Assembly: GCF_009870125.1 (NCBI RefSeq)
Contig: NC_046683.1
Coordinates: 7,130,001-7,194,000, forward strand
Reading direction: 5' to 3'
Length of the DNA stretch: 64,000 nt
Source: Drosophila pseudoobscura
Lineage: Eukaryota; Arthropoda; Insecta; Diptera; Drosophilidae
Positions 28,616-42,255 of this stretch are shown here, in pieces. The notes below the pieces were generated by a model. It had not been told where the DNA came from, did no database searches, and worked only from the letters and a program-made list of their open reading frames with translations. Both the position numbers and the translations under genes were made by a program. The stretch's first letter is position 1. Each line of letters opens with the position of its first letter.

Positions 28616-31600
28616 CATATACAAGCAGACATATACAAAACAAACCACAAATATATTATGTATTTTATTTTATTTAAATGAAATGAAAGAAACCAAACAA
28701 CATTTTTAAATGTATTAGCCATGATCGGAAGCGTTGAAGCTCCAACTCTACTCTAAAAAAAAAATGCAAAAAAAATACAAAAAAAGAAAAAAAAAACAGA
28801 GTATAAAAACTCAACTTATTTAGAGACAGTCCCCCACTAAAACGGCGTTGTCTGAATAATTAAGAAATCGGAAAACAAAACAAACAAATTTACTAAATCG
28901 ATATATATACACATGGCATTAGCATACATATACATACTTATATACATGAATACATATACTTACATATATGTAAAACAATAATTGATAGAAACCAACAGCA
29001 ACAAGAAAAACAAAAGCAGAATGAAGAAAAACCAACAGAAATACAATCTAGTGTACGTCAATTTTTTGATGATATTTTTCGCCTTATTATAGACAAAAAA
29101 AAAACAAAAACAAAAACAAATTAAAACAGCAGACGGAAAACCAGATTCGGAGTAAAACTAGTTGAAATCAAATAGTTGAAGAAATTGAATGAGGAACATA
29201 ACAGAACAAACACACAGATAAAAAAAAGAAGAAAAACCAACCAAAAGAGCGAAATGTTAAAACGAATGAAAAGTGAGGATGCATTTTGGGACTTAGTATT
29301 TGCAGGCAGGAAAGGAAAGGAAAGAGACAATTTGATAAAGGAATGATAAAAAACCCATTTAACGACAAGCAATCAATTACTGAACAAAGCTAATGAATAT
29401 ATATTGTATACCTAGATCATTAATTACACATTAAGCGGTGGAAACTGAAAAAAAATAGGAAAAAAATATGTAATCAAAAGCAAGTTTACAATACACCACA
29501 CCCGATAAAACTAACAAACATTATCAAAACTCAAAGCAAGCAAATCAATTACAAAAACCAAACAAACAAGAACTAAACTAAGGCCAGAACACCAAGAACT
29601 ATTTGAAGATGAAATTAGGCTTAACTAAAGCAAAATTGTATGATCGAAACACCAAGTGAGCAAAACCATTTGTCAAGTTACAATTTAAAGAAAAGTAAAA
29701 CCAAAAAAAACGAATAAAAAAAACACAAAGTAATAGAGAATCTAATGAACTAATGAACTACAAATAGTAACGCAAATATCTTTAAAGTTCGATTCCCCTA
29801 ATGAACGAAAGTATGAAATCAGCAATATACTCGTATGATTTGCCTTCAATGATGAATTAATAAACTAAAGAAGTTCCTCAGGTCAACACCACATAGAAAT
29901 ATTCAATTTGAATAATTCAGAAATCAATGTATTTAGTTTTTAACTATAATTTGCCTTATTTTAACATTTGTGTGTAATCACAACAGAAAAGAAAAGAAGA
30001 GAAATGAACGAATGTGAATTATATTGAGAGTTGTGTTCAGCTTTTGTGAATTTCTTGTGCGTATGATCAAGTATGATATTAATATAGATGTATAGGTAAA
30101 TCAATATAGGGAAACCAGGGATTAAAATGTAGTAGTAATTAACGAATTAACAAATGTTTTTGTATCCTACATTGATCATTGTTTGTTCTCTGTTCTCTTT
30201 TTATGCTATGATATGACGAAATATACGAGTATGCAGCAATTTTTTTGTTGAAATATTCACACATGATTTTATTTTTGATTTTCAATTACACTTGATACGT
30301 TTTGTTCAATTCAATTTATTTAGGTTTAATTCAGCTGAATGTTGCCGTTCTACTCACTTCTGTACTCAAATCAAAACTACGCTTCAATCAACGCTTTTAG
30401 CTTGAGATCCAATCACCGCCCTAAAGTAAAGTAAACAAAAACAAAACAAAAATGATTGAAAACAAATTTGAGAGATAAACAACAACAACAACAAGAACAA
30501 CAAATTAATGTGAGAAACTCCCTCGGAAGAGTTTTTGTGTTAAAATTTGCGTACATATCAGTGAAAATTATTTACACTAACAAAAAAATATTTAGATAAC
30601 AAAAACAAAAAAAAAAAAAAAACCAAAATCAAAACAAAACCGAAATGAAATGAAACTCTGTTTGTTGGCATAGTGTTTACACTGTGCTGATATATGTAGT
30701 ACTTATACACCATATAGGGATTGGTTTTCTCGAACTGTTTTTAAATTTATGTATGGTTTTTTTTTATTCGATTGATTGTTGCTCACTTTTCCGTTCTTTT
30801 TTTCGGTGTACGTGTGCTTATGCAGAATTTTTGGACATATATTTTTAAGTGTATATGTGTAATAGAGGAAACCATACAGTAAACTAATAACTATAGTGCC
30901 ACGATTCATGATAGAGAACAACATAGAGAGACCCCCCAACAAAGAGAAGGGAGGGAGGGGGTAAATGTAGTGAGTCCTTTTTTGACAAACCAAACAAATT
31001 GAATAAATCTTAAAGAAAACCAAATATACATATACATAAAGTATAGACATACAATATATACATACATATTTACTAGAATATAGCAATGCAAGGATCAGAA
31101 GTAGCAACAAAAGATAGTAACAAAATTTGCAATACAAAGTAAAAGAAAGCAAACAAAGCAAAACGAAACAAAGCAAAACAAAACAAGAAAACAAAAACAG
31201 AATACAAGTTTTTTCGTGCTTAGGCCAGATCGATCGATCGACGGGTATACTTATGTACTATATGTAATGGGAGACGACAAAAAACATATGAAAACAGAAG
31301 CAATAAGAAAGCTTTTATTTTTCTAGAATTTTCATACAACCGAAACAACAAAACAAACAGATACTAAAGCAACAAAACAAAACAACAAATGAGACACCAA
31401 CTTCCTAATTTCTCTCAGTGTATTACCAAAAGCGAAAACAGCAACATAAAACATACAACTAGTAGCATATACAAAACCTATATATATATACATATATATA
31501 CTTATATATATATGTGTATATATGCATACATACTATAAAAGATAAAAACGTGTATAAAAAGACACACAAATATATGTATTATGATATACAAAAAATGTCT

Positions 31601-34118
31601 ACAACTATAGAGCAATAATTATATAGCAAGGATCCGCAAACTAACAATTTCAAAAAACAAAAACATTGTTTCTGGGGCTTGTTCACCGAAAACCAAAAAA
31701 ACCAAAATATAGAATCTTTTTATGTGTAAAACAAGAGCGTAGAAAATATTATTACAAATAAAACAAAATTTACACAAGCGAAAAAATAAAAACGTATGCA
31801 TATAAATCGATAATAAATACAAGAAAAATGGTAAAAAAAAATAATGAAATACATATATCTAAATTAAGATTTGACCAAAAAAAAAACAAATAGAAACCGT
31901 ATAAAAATGTGCGAGCCTTGGCAAATTTTTAAATTATAGTATTTATAGTAGATAACATATGTAAGTGGATATATGTACTATTAGGGGAACGAACACAGAT
32001 ACAGATACAGAAACAGAAGCACTCTTCCGAAAACGTTTGCGAAAGATGTCGAGCCAACAGCTAAAGAATTTTGTCAAGTAATTTAACGATGTTTCAACAC
32101 ACACACACAAACACACCGGGAGCAGTCCTGTTTCGAGTATTTTCACATTATTCATAGACTACCACATAGAGAACAAAACGAAAAACGAAAAATGAAAAAT
32201 GGAAAAATAATCAACAATTTGAAATATAAGAAGATACCGAGACGAAGAGAAGCAGAGCAGAGATAAACCCAATAAGATAAATGAACAAATTCCCTGTGTT
32301 GTCAAAAGGCTTTAAATAAAAATAGGTTACCCAAAAAGAATACGATTTGTAATTTAGCATAAAACCATATTAAACAATATGAAACAAAAAACAGATGTAT
32401 TTTATAGACCGCAAATAACATTTTTTGTGGTATCGCATCACGTCGGATGGGGCAGGAAAAACCAAAAAAAAAAAAAAACAAAAAACAAAAAAAAAAATAA
32501 GGAAGAAAACAAACACAGTCAACCAAGACAGCAACAATATTTTTGGGCACCAAATATACAGTCAACTAATTGTATTGCATTATGATAAATATACATACAT
32601 AATATATATACTATATTATAGTAGATATCGGATGGGGATGATGGGGTTTACATGCATGTGTGTGTGTGTACGACAGCAAATCCAAACAAAACATATTAAA
32701 ATTAGAGTGTTTTATGAATTATATACACCATATATATATATATACATGATGTATACATGATATATATATATATACAGACATATACATGTGTACTCTAGCC
32801 TAAACGATAAGATGTTGAATGAATTTTATGTGAGTTATTTTTGATGTTGTATAGTTAAAGCAAAAAACCAATTAACAAACCAAAACAATCTCCCATTAAG
32901 CAACCAAAAAACAAAACAAAAACAAATTGTTGGGCATTTTAATTAAACAAAACAAAAACGAAGAAAATTCAAAGTGCAATACAATAAAACAAAAAACTAT
33001 TAAGAAAAAAAAGGATGGCACAAAAGACATTTTTTCGAATGGTACATACATATACGTATACCGATATATATATATATGTGTAAATGTGTACACCCGAAAC
33101 TAATATATAGTGTATACATGTACTGTATATGTATTTGTATATTCATATATATGTAAATGTTTCAACTTTAAACCAACAACATCAAGTCTTGAGAGAATTA
33201 TGAGTTGTCTTTGAAAACAAAACAAAAAAACTATAAAAAAGCTGCCTCAAAACGAGATTAAAATAAAGAATATTGAACTAGAATTGATCAAGAAATATGA
33301 TACGTATATACATATATATAAATTTACTTGAACAAAAAGGAGTTTTACCATATGAAAAATGACACCAAAAATAATTATTTAACAAAATTTACATACGATT
33401 TTTTTTGGGCATCATTTAGTTAATAGTACAAGGGTTAAGGGCGACACCAATATAAAAAATATATATAATATAAATATATATATATGTAAATGTTCCTGTA
33501 GAACCAAGCTAACTGTTCTTCTACCTACATTTAACCCTTGTGTGTGGAACATTTCGATCATTTGATGCTTAGCTCTGATTTGTGTTAGATAAAAACTTTA
33601 TACATACATTATAAATGATCCAAAATGAAAAAAAAACTATTTACATACATATATGTACGTGTAATAACTACAGAACTACAGAAACCAACTTATACCATTT
33701 TTGCTGACTGTACTCGTTAGGCTTTTTACACCTTTTACCATTTTACTCGCAAAAGGCAGACTATTTAAACGAAACGATAAGTAAACTTTTGCATGCCACC
33801 ACACCCACTCAACTCTTAGGCCTACATCCATGTATACATCGATACGAATATATATATATCGCCCTAGTACATATACACATATGAACAGTTCTTCTGGCGC
33901 CACCCTACTATATACGAGTATGCCTTGAACCCAGACGAATCGAATGCAGGCGAACCGAGAAACTAGTTTCAATTGTCCATCTTCTAGGTCTTTTTGTCCA
34001 CCCACTCCATTTGTATCTCTAAACTTAGACTTGGATAGGAACAAGTATTTTTAGCCACCAAAGGCCCCCCCCCCCGTCCCCACTCCCCACTCCCCACTCA
34101 CTACACCCTGTCCCCTGC

Positions 34119-34126
34119 CTGTGATA
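34119..34126 (+). promoter_or_regulatory. K-box-type 3' UTR element
   Basis: Exact CTGTGATA, the K-box consensus complementary to the seed of the miR-2/miR-11 family, on the sense strand of the presumed mei-P26 3' UTR. One 8-mer in 20 kb may be chance. Confidence 0.3.
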
Positions 34127-36097
34127 GTGTTAAATCGACAAATATTATTTGTTTTTAATCATTTTTGATTGATTTTTGGAACATTTTTCATGCATAATTT
34201 TTTGTGTGTGTGCGTGTGTGGGTTTTTTTTTGTGTTTGGTTGCTTTTGATGTGCTTTATATGTATGTGTATAAATAATTTATAAAAACAAATATACAAAT
34301 GAAAGATAGTATACAAATTTTAAACATTTAACGAACTAAAAACCCAAAAAAGACAATATTTATTTATTGAGCAAAACGACGGAGATAGCAAAGGAACATA
34401 TCTTTCTTTTGATTTGAACAAATTGAAAAATGATTTAAAAAAAAGAGTTATTTTTTTTAGTGCGCCACAGTCCGGTCCGGATTTAAACGCTTTCTTTACA
34501 AAAGTTAGAAACGAAGGAGGAAAAAATTGGTTGAAAGACCCACAAAGTAGGCATTATACGATTTTGTACCACGAATGATTTTCAGCTGAGACCCCAAAAA
34601 GAGAGGAAGGTAACACACACACACACACACACGTGCATACACTGAGCAAAACTTTTGAACCAATTATACAATAAAGAAGAAATCGACAAAAGAATTAAGC
34701 ACAAGTGACGAAAACGAAAAGAATAGCATTCTAAATGGTAACTGTACCTTTAAGCCAAAACTCAAACTTACATTTTGGACTCTCTCACTTTTCCAGCAAT
34801 CTTCATCGAACGTCAATCGATATCGATTACCGCCTCTCTATCCCTTCTGCCCCTGCAGAGCTGACAATATTTTTATTGAATATTGCGTGTGTGAAAATTA
34901 CTCTTACTCGTATTCCAATTCAATTCTAGCATTGAGCAATCCCCCTAGAGAAATCCTAATTTTGTAATTTTTTTGCAAAAATGGTTTCATTTAACAATTA
35001 TATGTATATCTACACACCATTTTACGGCAAAAAATCTCTACAGATATTTTTGTATATAGTTATACCAAAAGTGAAGGCAACACATAAAATGGTAAATCCC
35101 CTCCCAAGAAACAAAAAAAAAAAACGAAGAACCACATTTTGGTCCGAATTTTTTCAGGCAGCAAAACAAAAACCATTGAGAAATGAATTGTATTATCAAG
35201 AAATGATGAATATATAAATATGTATACATATAGAGTGCGTGTAATAACTAGAATCACATAATTCCATCCACTTTTGATATTTTAACAAATGATAACAAAA
35301 AAACAAAAACAAAACAAAATTGAAAACGAAATCGAAAAACAAAACCTATTTATTAACTTAACGAACCATCTTAAGTGTTTGAATGTTGTCTTATAAATAT
35401 AATATTAAATTATATATATATACATATGAAAAATATATTATACACGTATACACATGTATGTATATGTATGTATATGGATATATATACTTAAGGGAGGTGT
35501 CATTCCTACAAAACAAACACAATAAATACGAAATACGAAACGAAGGAGTAGATCTAGTTAGATTCAGAACAGAAGCAGTGGGCAAGCAGTGGGCAAGCAG
35601 TGGGCAAGCAGTTTGGAAAGTGGGTAAGACATTTATTTCGTTGTGCTTTTTACACGAAAATGTTGGAATGTTGGAAAATCGTTTCCAAAGGGTTCAATCG
35701 AGTTTTCTTATGCCTGGTACAAAAGTTTCTATACACGAGTAGAGCTGTGCTTTGGGGCAGGTCCAACCTCCTAGGCCTACTATCCTCTACTACTCTCTAC
35801 CAAAAAAAAAAAACAAAAAACTTAAAGCACACACATCTGAAGTATCGGGTATGGAAGTTGAACTCCTCTCCCCAATCTTTCGACACTTGGACACTCACAA
35901 ATTATTTATATATGTATACGTATATATATACCATATATATACATATATATAGTGGCACCAAACAACAAATATATAAGCATCTATATTGTCTTATTGTACG
36001 AGTAGCAAACAGTTATTGATATTTACACATCATACAACAAAAATGGATTACAAAAATTGGATAAAAAAGTAAAAAAGAAAAAAATACAAAAAAAAAC

Positions 36098-36104
<7 letters not shown>

Positions 36105-36133
<29 letters not shown>
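36105..36133. repeat. AT dinucleotide microsatellite
   Basis: Pure AT tract, one of several TATATA blocks between 23 and 41 kb. Confidence 0.9.
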
Positions 36134-36136
<3 letters not shown>

Positions 36137-36249
36137 GTAAGAGTGCTTTAAATTATATTCAGAAATATATATACATATATACACTTATATATTTACTAAA
36201 TAAACGAGAAACCGAAATCAGTTAGGAACCTTTTTCTATAGAATGTTAT

Positions 36250-36256
36250 GTCTTCC
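36250..36256 (+). promoter_or_regulatory. GY-box-type 3' UTR element
   Basis: GTCTTCC on the sense strand, matching the GY-box linked to miR-7. It is weak evidence alone. Confidence 0.2.
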
Positions 36257-39200
36257 CTTTGAATCAATTACAAAACCGCAACAGCAAAAGCAAAAGCAAA
36301 AGCAAACAGCAACAAAATGATTGAAACAAATGATTGAAACCGCTTGCTAAACCAAATGACCAAAAAACCAAATGAGCAACAATTGACGAAGAGAACAAAT
36401 CAAAGCTTGAAACCGACAAAAAACAAAAACAAAACAAAGATAATTATAGTTAACTTTTAGCACTGCAGCAGCCAAACAACAACAAACAACAAACAAACAA
36501 AAAAAAAAACAAAAGCCCCATTGACAAACTACAATAAGAAGAGGAAGTTGCACTACAGAAAGATCTCCTCCACACAGAAAATAACACACAGAACAACCTG
36601 TTTCAGCCATCCACAAATTTACCTAATATGTACTTCGAACTATGTAAACTAGAACTAACGAAACACTAAACACTAACAATGCAATGCAATAAAATACAAT
36701 GCAATACCTATATGGATATATGGATATATGGACGGACCTTATGTATACTATTGTTTGCAGCGAATTCAACTCGACTCAGACCATTACCTATAAGCATGAC
36801 AACTAACATAACATATACTCGTACTATTGTTCCATCATCTGTTGATCGATTGATTGTTTTACCCTATGATTTACTCAAGAACTCAAAGAAAACGAGCAAA
36901 ATTGGGTGCAGCCATATCTGCCATATACACACATACATACATACATACACACATGCATATATCTTTATAACGAATGACGTAAGAAATTCCACAAATATTA
37001 TATATATACATACATACCTTTAATGTGTAAAACAAGAGTGGAAAACGAATGAAAAAGAAAAGAAAACAAAAATCGCAGACTACTCAGTGCAACAGATAAG
37101 ACTAGAAATTGATTACCTGAACCTTGAGAACAAAAGCTTGAGTTTTCTTTTACTTTATTGTACACAGAGACAAACGAAAACCAAAAAAAAAAAAATGAAA
37201 AAAAATACTACTAAAAGAAAAACAAACGAAGAAGGAAAACCAAAATATTATACACAAAACCACGTGCAATAAGAGAACAATTTAAATGAAAAGAAACATA
37301 TATGCTTTTTGCCTATGAAAACAACCACAAAACCAACAAGCAACAAATTGAATCAGTCAACAGAAAGTTATTACTAGTCATCTATTACTATACATCCGTA
37401 CATACTATGCTACATCCATTCCATGAAACAATAAAACACGAACTTCCATTTTTATTTAGGGAATGCGGCAAAGGATTGATCGAAACTGATCGATTCGATG
37501 CGAGAATAGCTCCCGGCCTCGCCTACAATCTCAATCACATTTCTTCAGCAGCTTTTTATGGATCATAGTCCGACTTAGTCTACTTTCTTACCCTCCAATC
37601 TTCGTTAAATGGTTGTGAAAAATAAAAACAAATAGATAACAGTTTAGACCACTTTCTTGCATTATTTAGTGTCTGTTTTTCCTCCCATAATGATCCAGCA
37701 ATCATTATTTCTGTCGCGAAAAGAATTGTAATTAAAAACTCCATTCGTGTGCCCTCCTTCAATGTTTTTTATATTGATCAATCATACACACAGCTAACCA
37801 TTTACTAATATGTGCAAGTGCGAGTATATAACGATTACGATTATATATTTATTGAACAATTGAATCGTAGTGCTAAAAAATGTAAACGGAGCAACGGGGC
37901 GGATGATGCAACTCGAATATGTCTTAGATCTTTGCTCATTGGGTTCTTAGTGCGTAAGCGTAGCAGGCAGAAACAAATTTAAACAAAATATTTAACATAA
38001 TATATATATAGCTAATTGTGTGTATTTACATATTAAAGTTTACAACAAACAACAACAAAAATCAGCAAACAAATCGATGCAAATCGAAAAAAAAAGCGAA
38101 AGAGCCAGAGAGCGAGAAGTTATGTCCTGTAGAATTTTTGAAAGCGTTTTCGTATTTAAACCAAACCACAAACTATGGCCTAAACATAAAGTTAGAACAA
38201 TATATACTATACTATATATATATATATATATATATACATAGATGTATACATATACATGCGTATGAGTAATATTCAAATTTATGTCTAAAGCAAGCAACCA
38301 ACAACAACAATTACAAGTGTCTGTATTTTTTTTTTTGTCTAAAACCATTGCAATCAGGTACTGAAATCAAAATTTTTGTAAAATATATATATTAAAAAAA
38401 GGAAAGAAAAGAAAAAAAAAAATTGATGTCTTGAAAGCGGGAAAAGAAACTCAAAAAAATGTTGGAAAAGGCTAATTACTAATCAAAGAAATCAAACGAT
38501 AAATTGATAAAATGGTATGGAACGCGGGGAGGGTATGTAATTTTTTTGAGTGTGTTTTTCTGCTGTGAAGAAGATTTCTGTAGCGAACCAAAAACCAAAA
38601 AACAAAAAGAAAAAAACAAATGGTTCCCCCGATTGTCTTTTTTCCTTGAGAAAAAAAAAAACACGTATACACATACTCTCACACAGATATATAGTATATA
38701 TATAGGTGTATACACATACATATACATATGGCTATATACCAGTCTAGCTGTAACTATTAAGCTAAGTAGATGCGAAACCGAAATCGGAGAAGTCAGTGCG
38801 GAAGTCGGTTGGGAATGAATACGAGTAATCGAAAGGTAAATATATATACATACATATATATGTATACATATATATATCAAATTGTCCAGACGTTCAACGA
38901 AACCAAATGCAATATTTAATTATACAACAAAGCAAAACTAACATACATACATAAATATATACATATATACACATATATATATTTTACAATTTATTTATAT
39001 ACATACACATGTATACATCATATATACATATATGTATATATATATATACAGATACATATGTGTGTGTATACATATATACATACATATGTATATGTACATA
39101 TATGCCCCATAATTTTTCGCATATGAAGCCTATGTACTACTGAATTGTTTGTTAAACATTTTTTGAAACATTTTCTTTACCAAAAATGAAGGAAAGCAAA

Positions 39201-39502
39201 AACCAAGCTCACACAGAAAAAAAGTTACGCCAAAAAAAAACAAAAACCAACAAACAAACCATTTATATACATTTATCAAGGAACAAAAAACAAAAACAAA
39301 AAAACGATATATACAACAAAAAAAAAAACAAAGAATTAAAAACATAACATTTAGTGATTAGTGTAAGCAAAGACCAAAATGATTAATAATTTTTCGAGAA
39401 TAAAAATAATATTGGCTAGGAGATGAGACGAGAACATCAAACACTAAAACTAAAGTAAACTAGACAACAACAAAATAGCCTTACCGAAGACACCAACACC
39501 AG

Positions 39503-39503
39503 C

Positions 39504-39537
<34 letters not shown>
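39503..39537 (+). repeat. CAA trinucleotide microsatellite
   Basis: Run of CAA triplets in the A/C-rich 3' UTR. Confidence 0.9.
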
Positions 39538-41775
39538 GAAACAAACAACAAAATTATAACAAATTTTCAATTAAACAATGAAAAATTTGATATATTATTT
39601 TGTTATTTCCTTTTCGTTGTTTTTCAATGTTCAAATATGAATGGAAAAGACGGTATATGAAAATGACAACCAGCAACGAGTAACGGGAATATTTTTACAA
39701 AAACAAACTTAGAAAAAAAACAGAAGAAAAATGCATAACGCTTCCGACAATAAGCTTTGGCCACACTATTCTAATAATATTATTGAAATGCGGGAAAAGA
39801 ATTGAATTGAAATGGAAATGGAGACGGAAATGGAAATGGGACAATGGAAAATTGGATTGTATAATGCATGAATTTTCAACGCTAACCGCAACGGAATTAC
39901 AGCAAGTGTATGAGGAATATTTGCCCAATTTAATCTATATATGTAGCTACAGATATATAGACACATATTTAGTATATATGTTTACCTATGTACTTATGTA
40001 GTAGCCTGGTTCTACTGTATATTTTTAAACGGAGTTGTATTGCAGAATCATCAAAGCAAATGTATTTTCATGACACGCATTTGAAGCGAACATATCAAAG
40101 CCGAAGCCGAAGAATACCGAAAAAAGTTACGAAATTTATATAGAAATTACCGAATTCGATGTTATCAGCAAACAAAAAAAAAAGCCAAAAAAAACAAAAA
40201 AAAAAACAAACACCACAATTGACAATTGAAACGAGTTGAATGTTTAGCTTTTAAAAATCATAATACGAATATAATTAAATATTTGGAAGCTAGCAGGATA
40301 TACATATAAAAGATTTGTGTATCAAAATTGTGTATGTAATTTCAAAGACATGAAAGAAAACGGAACTTCTTAATCTGTTTCATCATTTATAATTGACAAA
40401 ATATTTACAAGCGCATTTAGATCGCTGAATGTGAAGAAATATGCAATTAAAAACCAAATACCAAATAGGGAAAACATAAATTTGGGGGAGAAGAAAACAC
40501 ACACACACACACTCGAAACTGAATCTAAATTAAGTATGAATATTTTTTGCTGTGTCTTAGTCCATGTGTCGTAACGAATTTATTGAACTAAATATTATAT
40601 ATTATAAAAATGTAACAAAACAAATCAAATCAAATGAAAGCCAACAAAGATAAAAACAAAAAGAAAGTTCTTTAAAGTTTTTGTTTCAAAATGAATGAAA
40701 AGCAGGCAAAACGAACATTTCTACAAAAAAATTAAGCACAAATTTTTTCAGAAAAAATTACTACAACAAAAAATTGCCTTTTACTTGTATCTTATTTTCT
40801 ACTATAAAAAAAAAACAAAAACCAAATCGAATATTAATTATATACAACACGCTGAATTCATTTAAAAAACGTTTTTCAAACAAAAATGCGCCTAAAAACA
40901 TCTGTGACTAATAAAAACAAAACAAAAACTATGATAAAATATATATATAAAAACAAAAAAAATTTAATAAAAATTACCAAGAAAAATGGGAAACCGAAAA
41001 AGATAAAACTCCAATAAAATTACTTTAGATTAGGTACCAAAAAACAAAAAAACAAAAAAATGTGCTTGTGTATGGTACAAGAAATTTGTTGAGGATGCAC
41101 ACACACACACACACAAAGAGATCCAACCTATACATAGCTACAGTTGAACTAATTATTGATAAAGGTACATACACTATACATATGTACAGGTGACACCCAC
41201 ACACACAGACACTCAGACACACAGAAATATGCAAACCTAGTTGTATTTGTATGAGAGCATCATACAGTTGAGTAGACAACAATTTATACATTAGAATTTA
41301 TGTAACAAGCTACTTTTACTTATACAATACATACATCCGTATATACATATATACAGATTACGATATAAAAATATACAAAAATATATATATACTTATATAT
41401 ATATAGAGGGATATTTGAAACCAGAACACAGCAATTTACTTATATAACAAAAGACCCCAAAAGAAAAGACAAAAAAAAACCCAACCAAGTAAATGTTTCT
41501 TTCCAAAACCAAGAAAAACCAAGTCAAATATTTGGTAATAATAAGAAAAAACAATTATGAAAAGGCAAGGAAAATGAATGAAAAGAATTATGCAAAGAAT
41601 AAGAAAACCCATGAAATACAATATATACATATACACTTATTTAAAATATTTAACAAGAAAAGAAAAACAAACGATTTATATATATATGCATACATATATA
41701 AATACATACCACTAAATAGTTTAAATGTTTATTTATTGTATTTGAACAAGATGAACGATATTGAAACCAAATTTA

Positions 41776-41781
41776 AATAAA
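41776..41781 (+). terminator. Distal poly(A) signal of the long mei-P26 3' UTR
   Basis: AATAAA (overlapping ATTTAAATAAAAATAATAC) lies about 20-30 nt before the point where the A/C-rich composition stops. It is the best candidate for the distal cleavage site near 41800. Confidence 0.5.
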
Positions 41782-42018
41782 AATAATACATTTAAAAAAC
41801 CTAAAACCCACATAATAGTTTTGTATTTCATTCTGAGGCCGCCCTGTAACTAGTATCCCGAAAAGCTTTGTCCATTCCATTCCGTACTGTACCGTGGGGC
41901 AAAGCTTGGGATTCCCAAACTAAAATATTGATAATGGATTGTATAGTTGAAGATTAGCTATGGGTATACCACACATTTTTTAATGGATTGCGCGCAAGTT
42001 CAGTGACGGGCACTTTCT

Positions 42019-42056
42019 TATATAAAAGCTTTACTAGTTCAGTCTTTGGTTCATTC
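42019..42056 (+). promoter_or_regulatory. Orphan TATA + initiator promoter
   Basis: TATATAAAAG at 42019-42028 and a perfect Drosophila initiator TCATTC at 42051-42056. The initiator A (42053) lies 32 nt after the T of TATAAA. The spacing is canonical. No signal-peptide ORF follows; the first ATG (about 42067) opens only about 18 codons. It could be the remnant of a lost paralogue of the neighbouring secreted-protein genes, or a promoter antisense to the gene at 42256-43295. Confidence 0.5.
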
Positions 42057-42255
42057 AGAGCTGATTGATGGACTCTCTTCTTTCAACTGCCCAAGAGGGG
42101 CTACTCTGGGGTTTCCCATATTGATACATATCTGATAGATAATCACTCATAGAAAATGTACAACTCTTCTTTGCTTTTGTAATACCCTATTCAAGGGCAG
42201 AACACTTGTGTGCTTATAATGCATTCATTTATTGGTACTTTCAGTTGCCGAAAGC

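Larger units (their letters stand above)
21798..41800 (+). other. Presumed ~20 kb mei-P26 3' UTR
   Basis: Twenty kilobases without a credible gene on either strand. Composition is strikingly uniform: A runs punctuated by C on the plus strand (AAACAAAACAAAA type), with TATATA blocks and few G. It begins at the mei-P26 stop and ends abruptly near 41.8 kb just after AATAAA at 41776-41781, where base composition becomes ordinary. D. melanogaster mei-P26 is known to have one of the longest neural 3' UTRs, about 18 kb as I recall. I infer that short germline forms use proximal signals (for example AATAAA at 22381) and neural forms the distal end. Confidence 0.65.

Noticed and set aside
30703-31194. 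Minus-strand 163-codon hydrophobic frame
   Set aside because: Reverse complement of A/C-rich UTR always gives Phe, Leu, Tyr and Cys-rich frames; the same happens many times between 22 and 41 kb.
35383-35742. Plus-strand 119-codon frame in the UTR
   Set aside because: Starts in TATATA repeats and has no recognisable domain; isolated in non-coding sequence.
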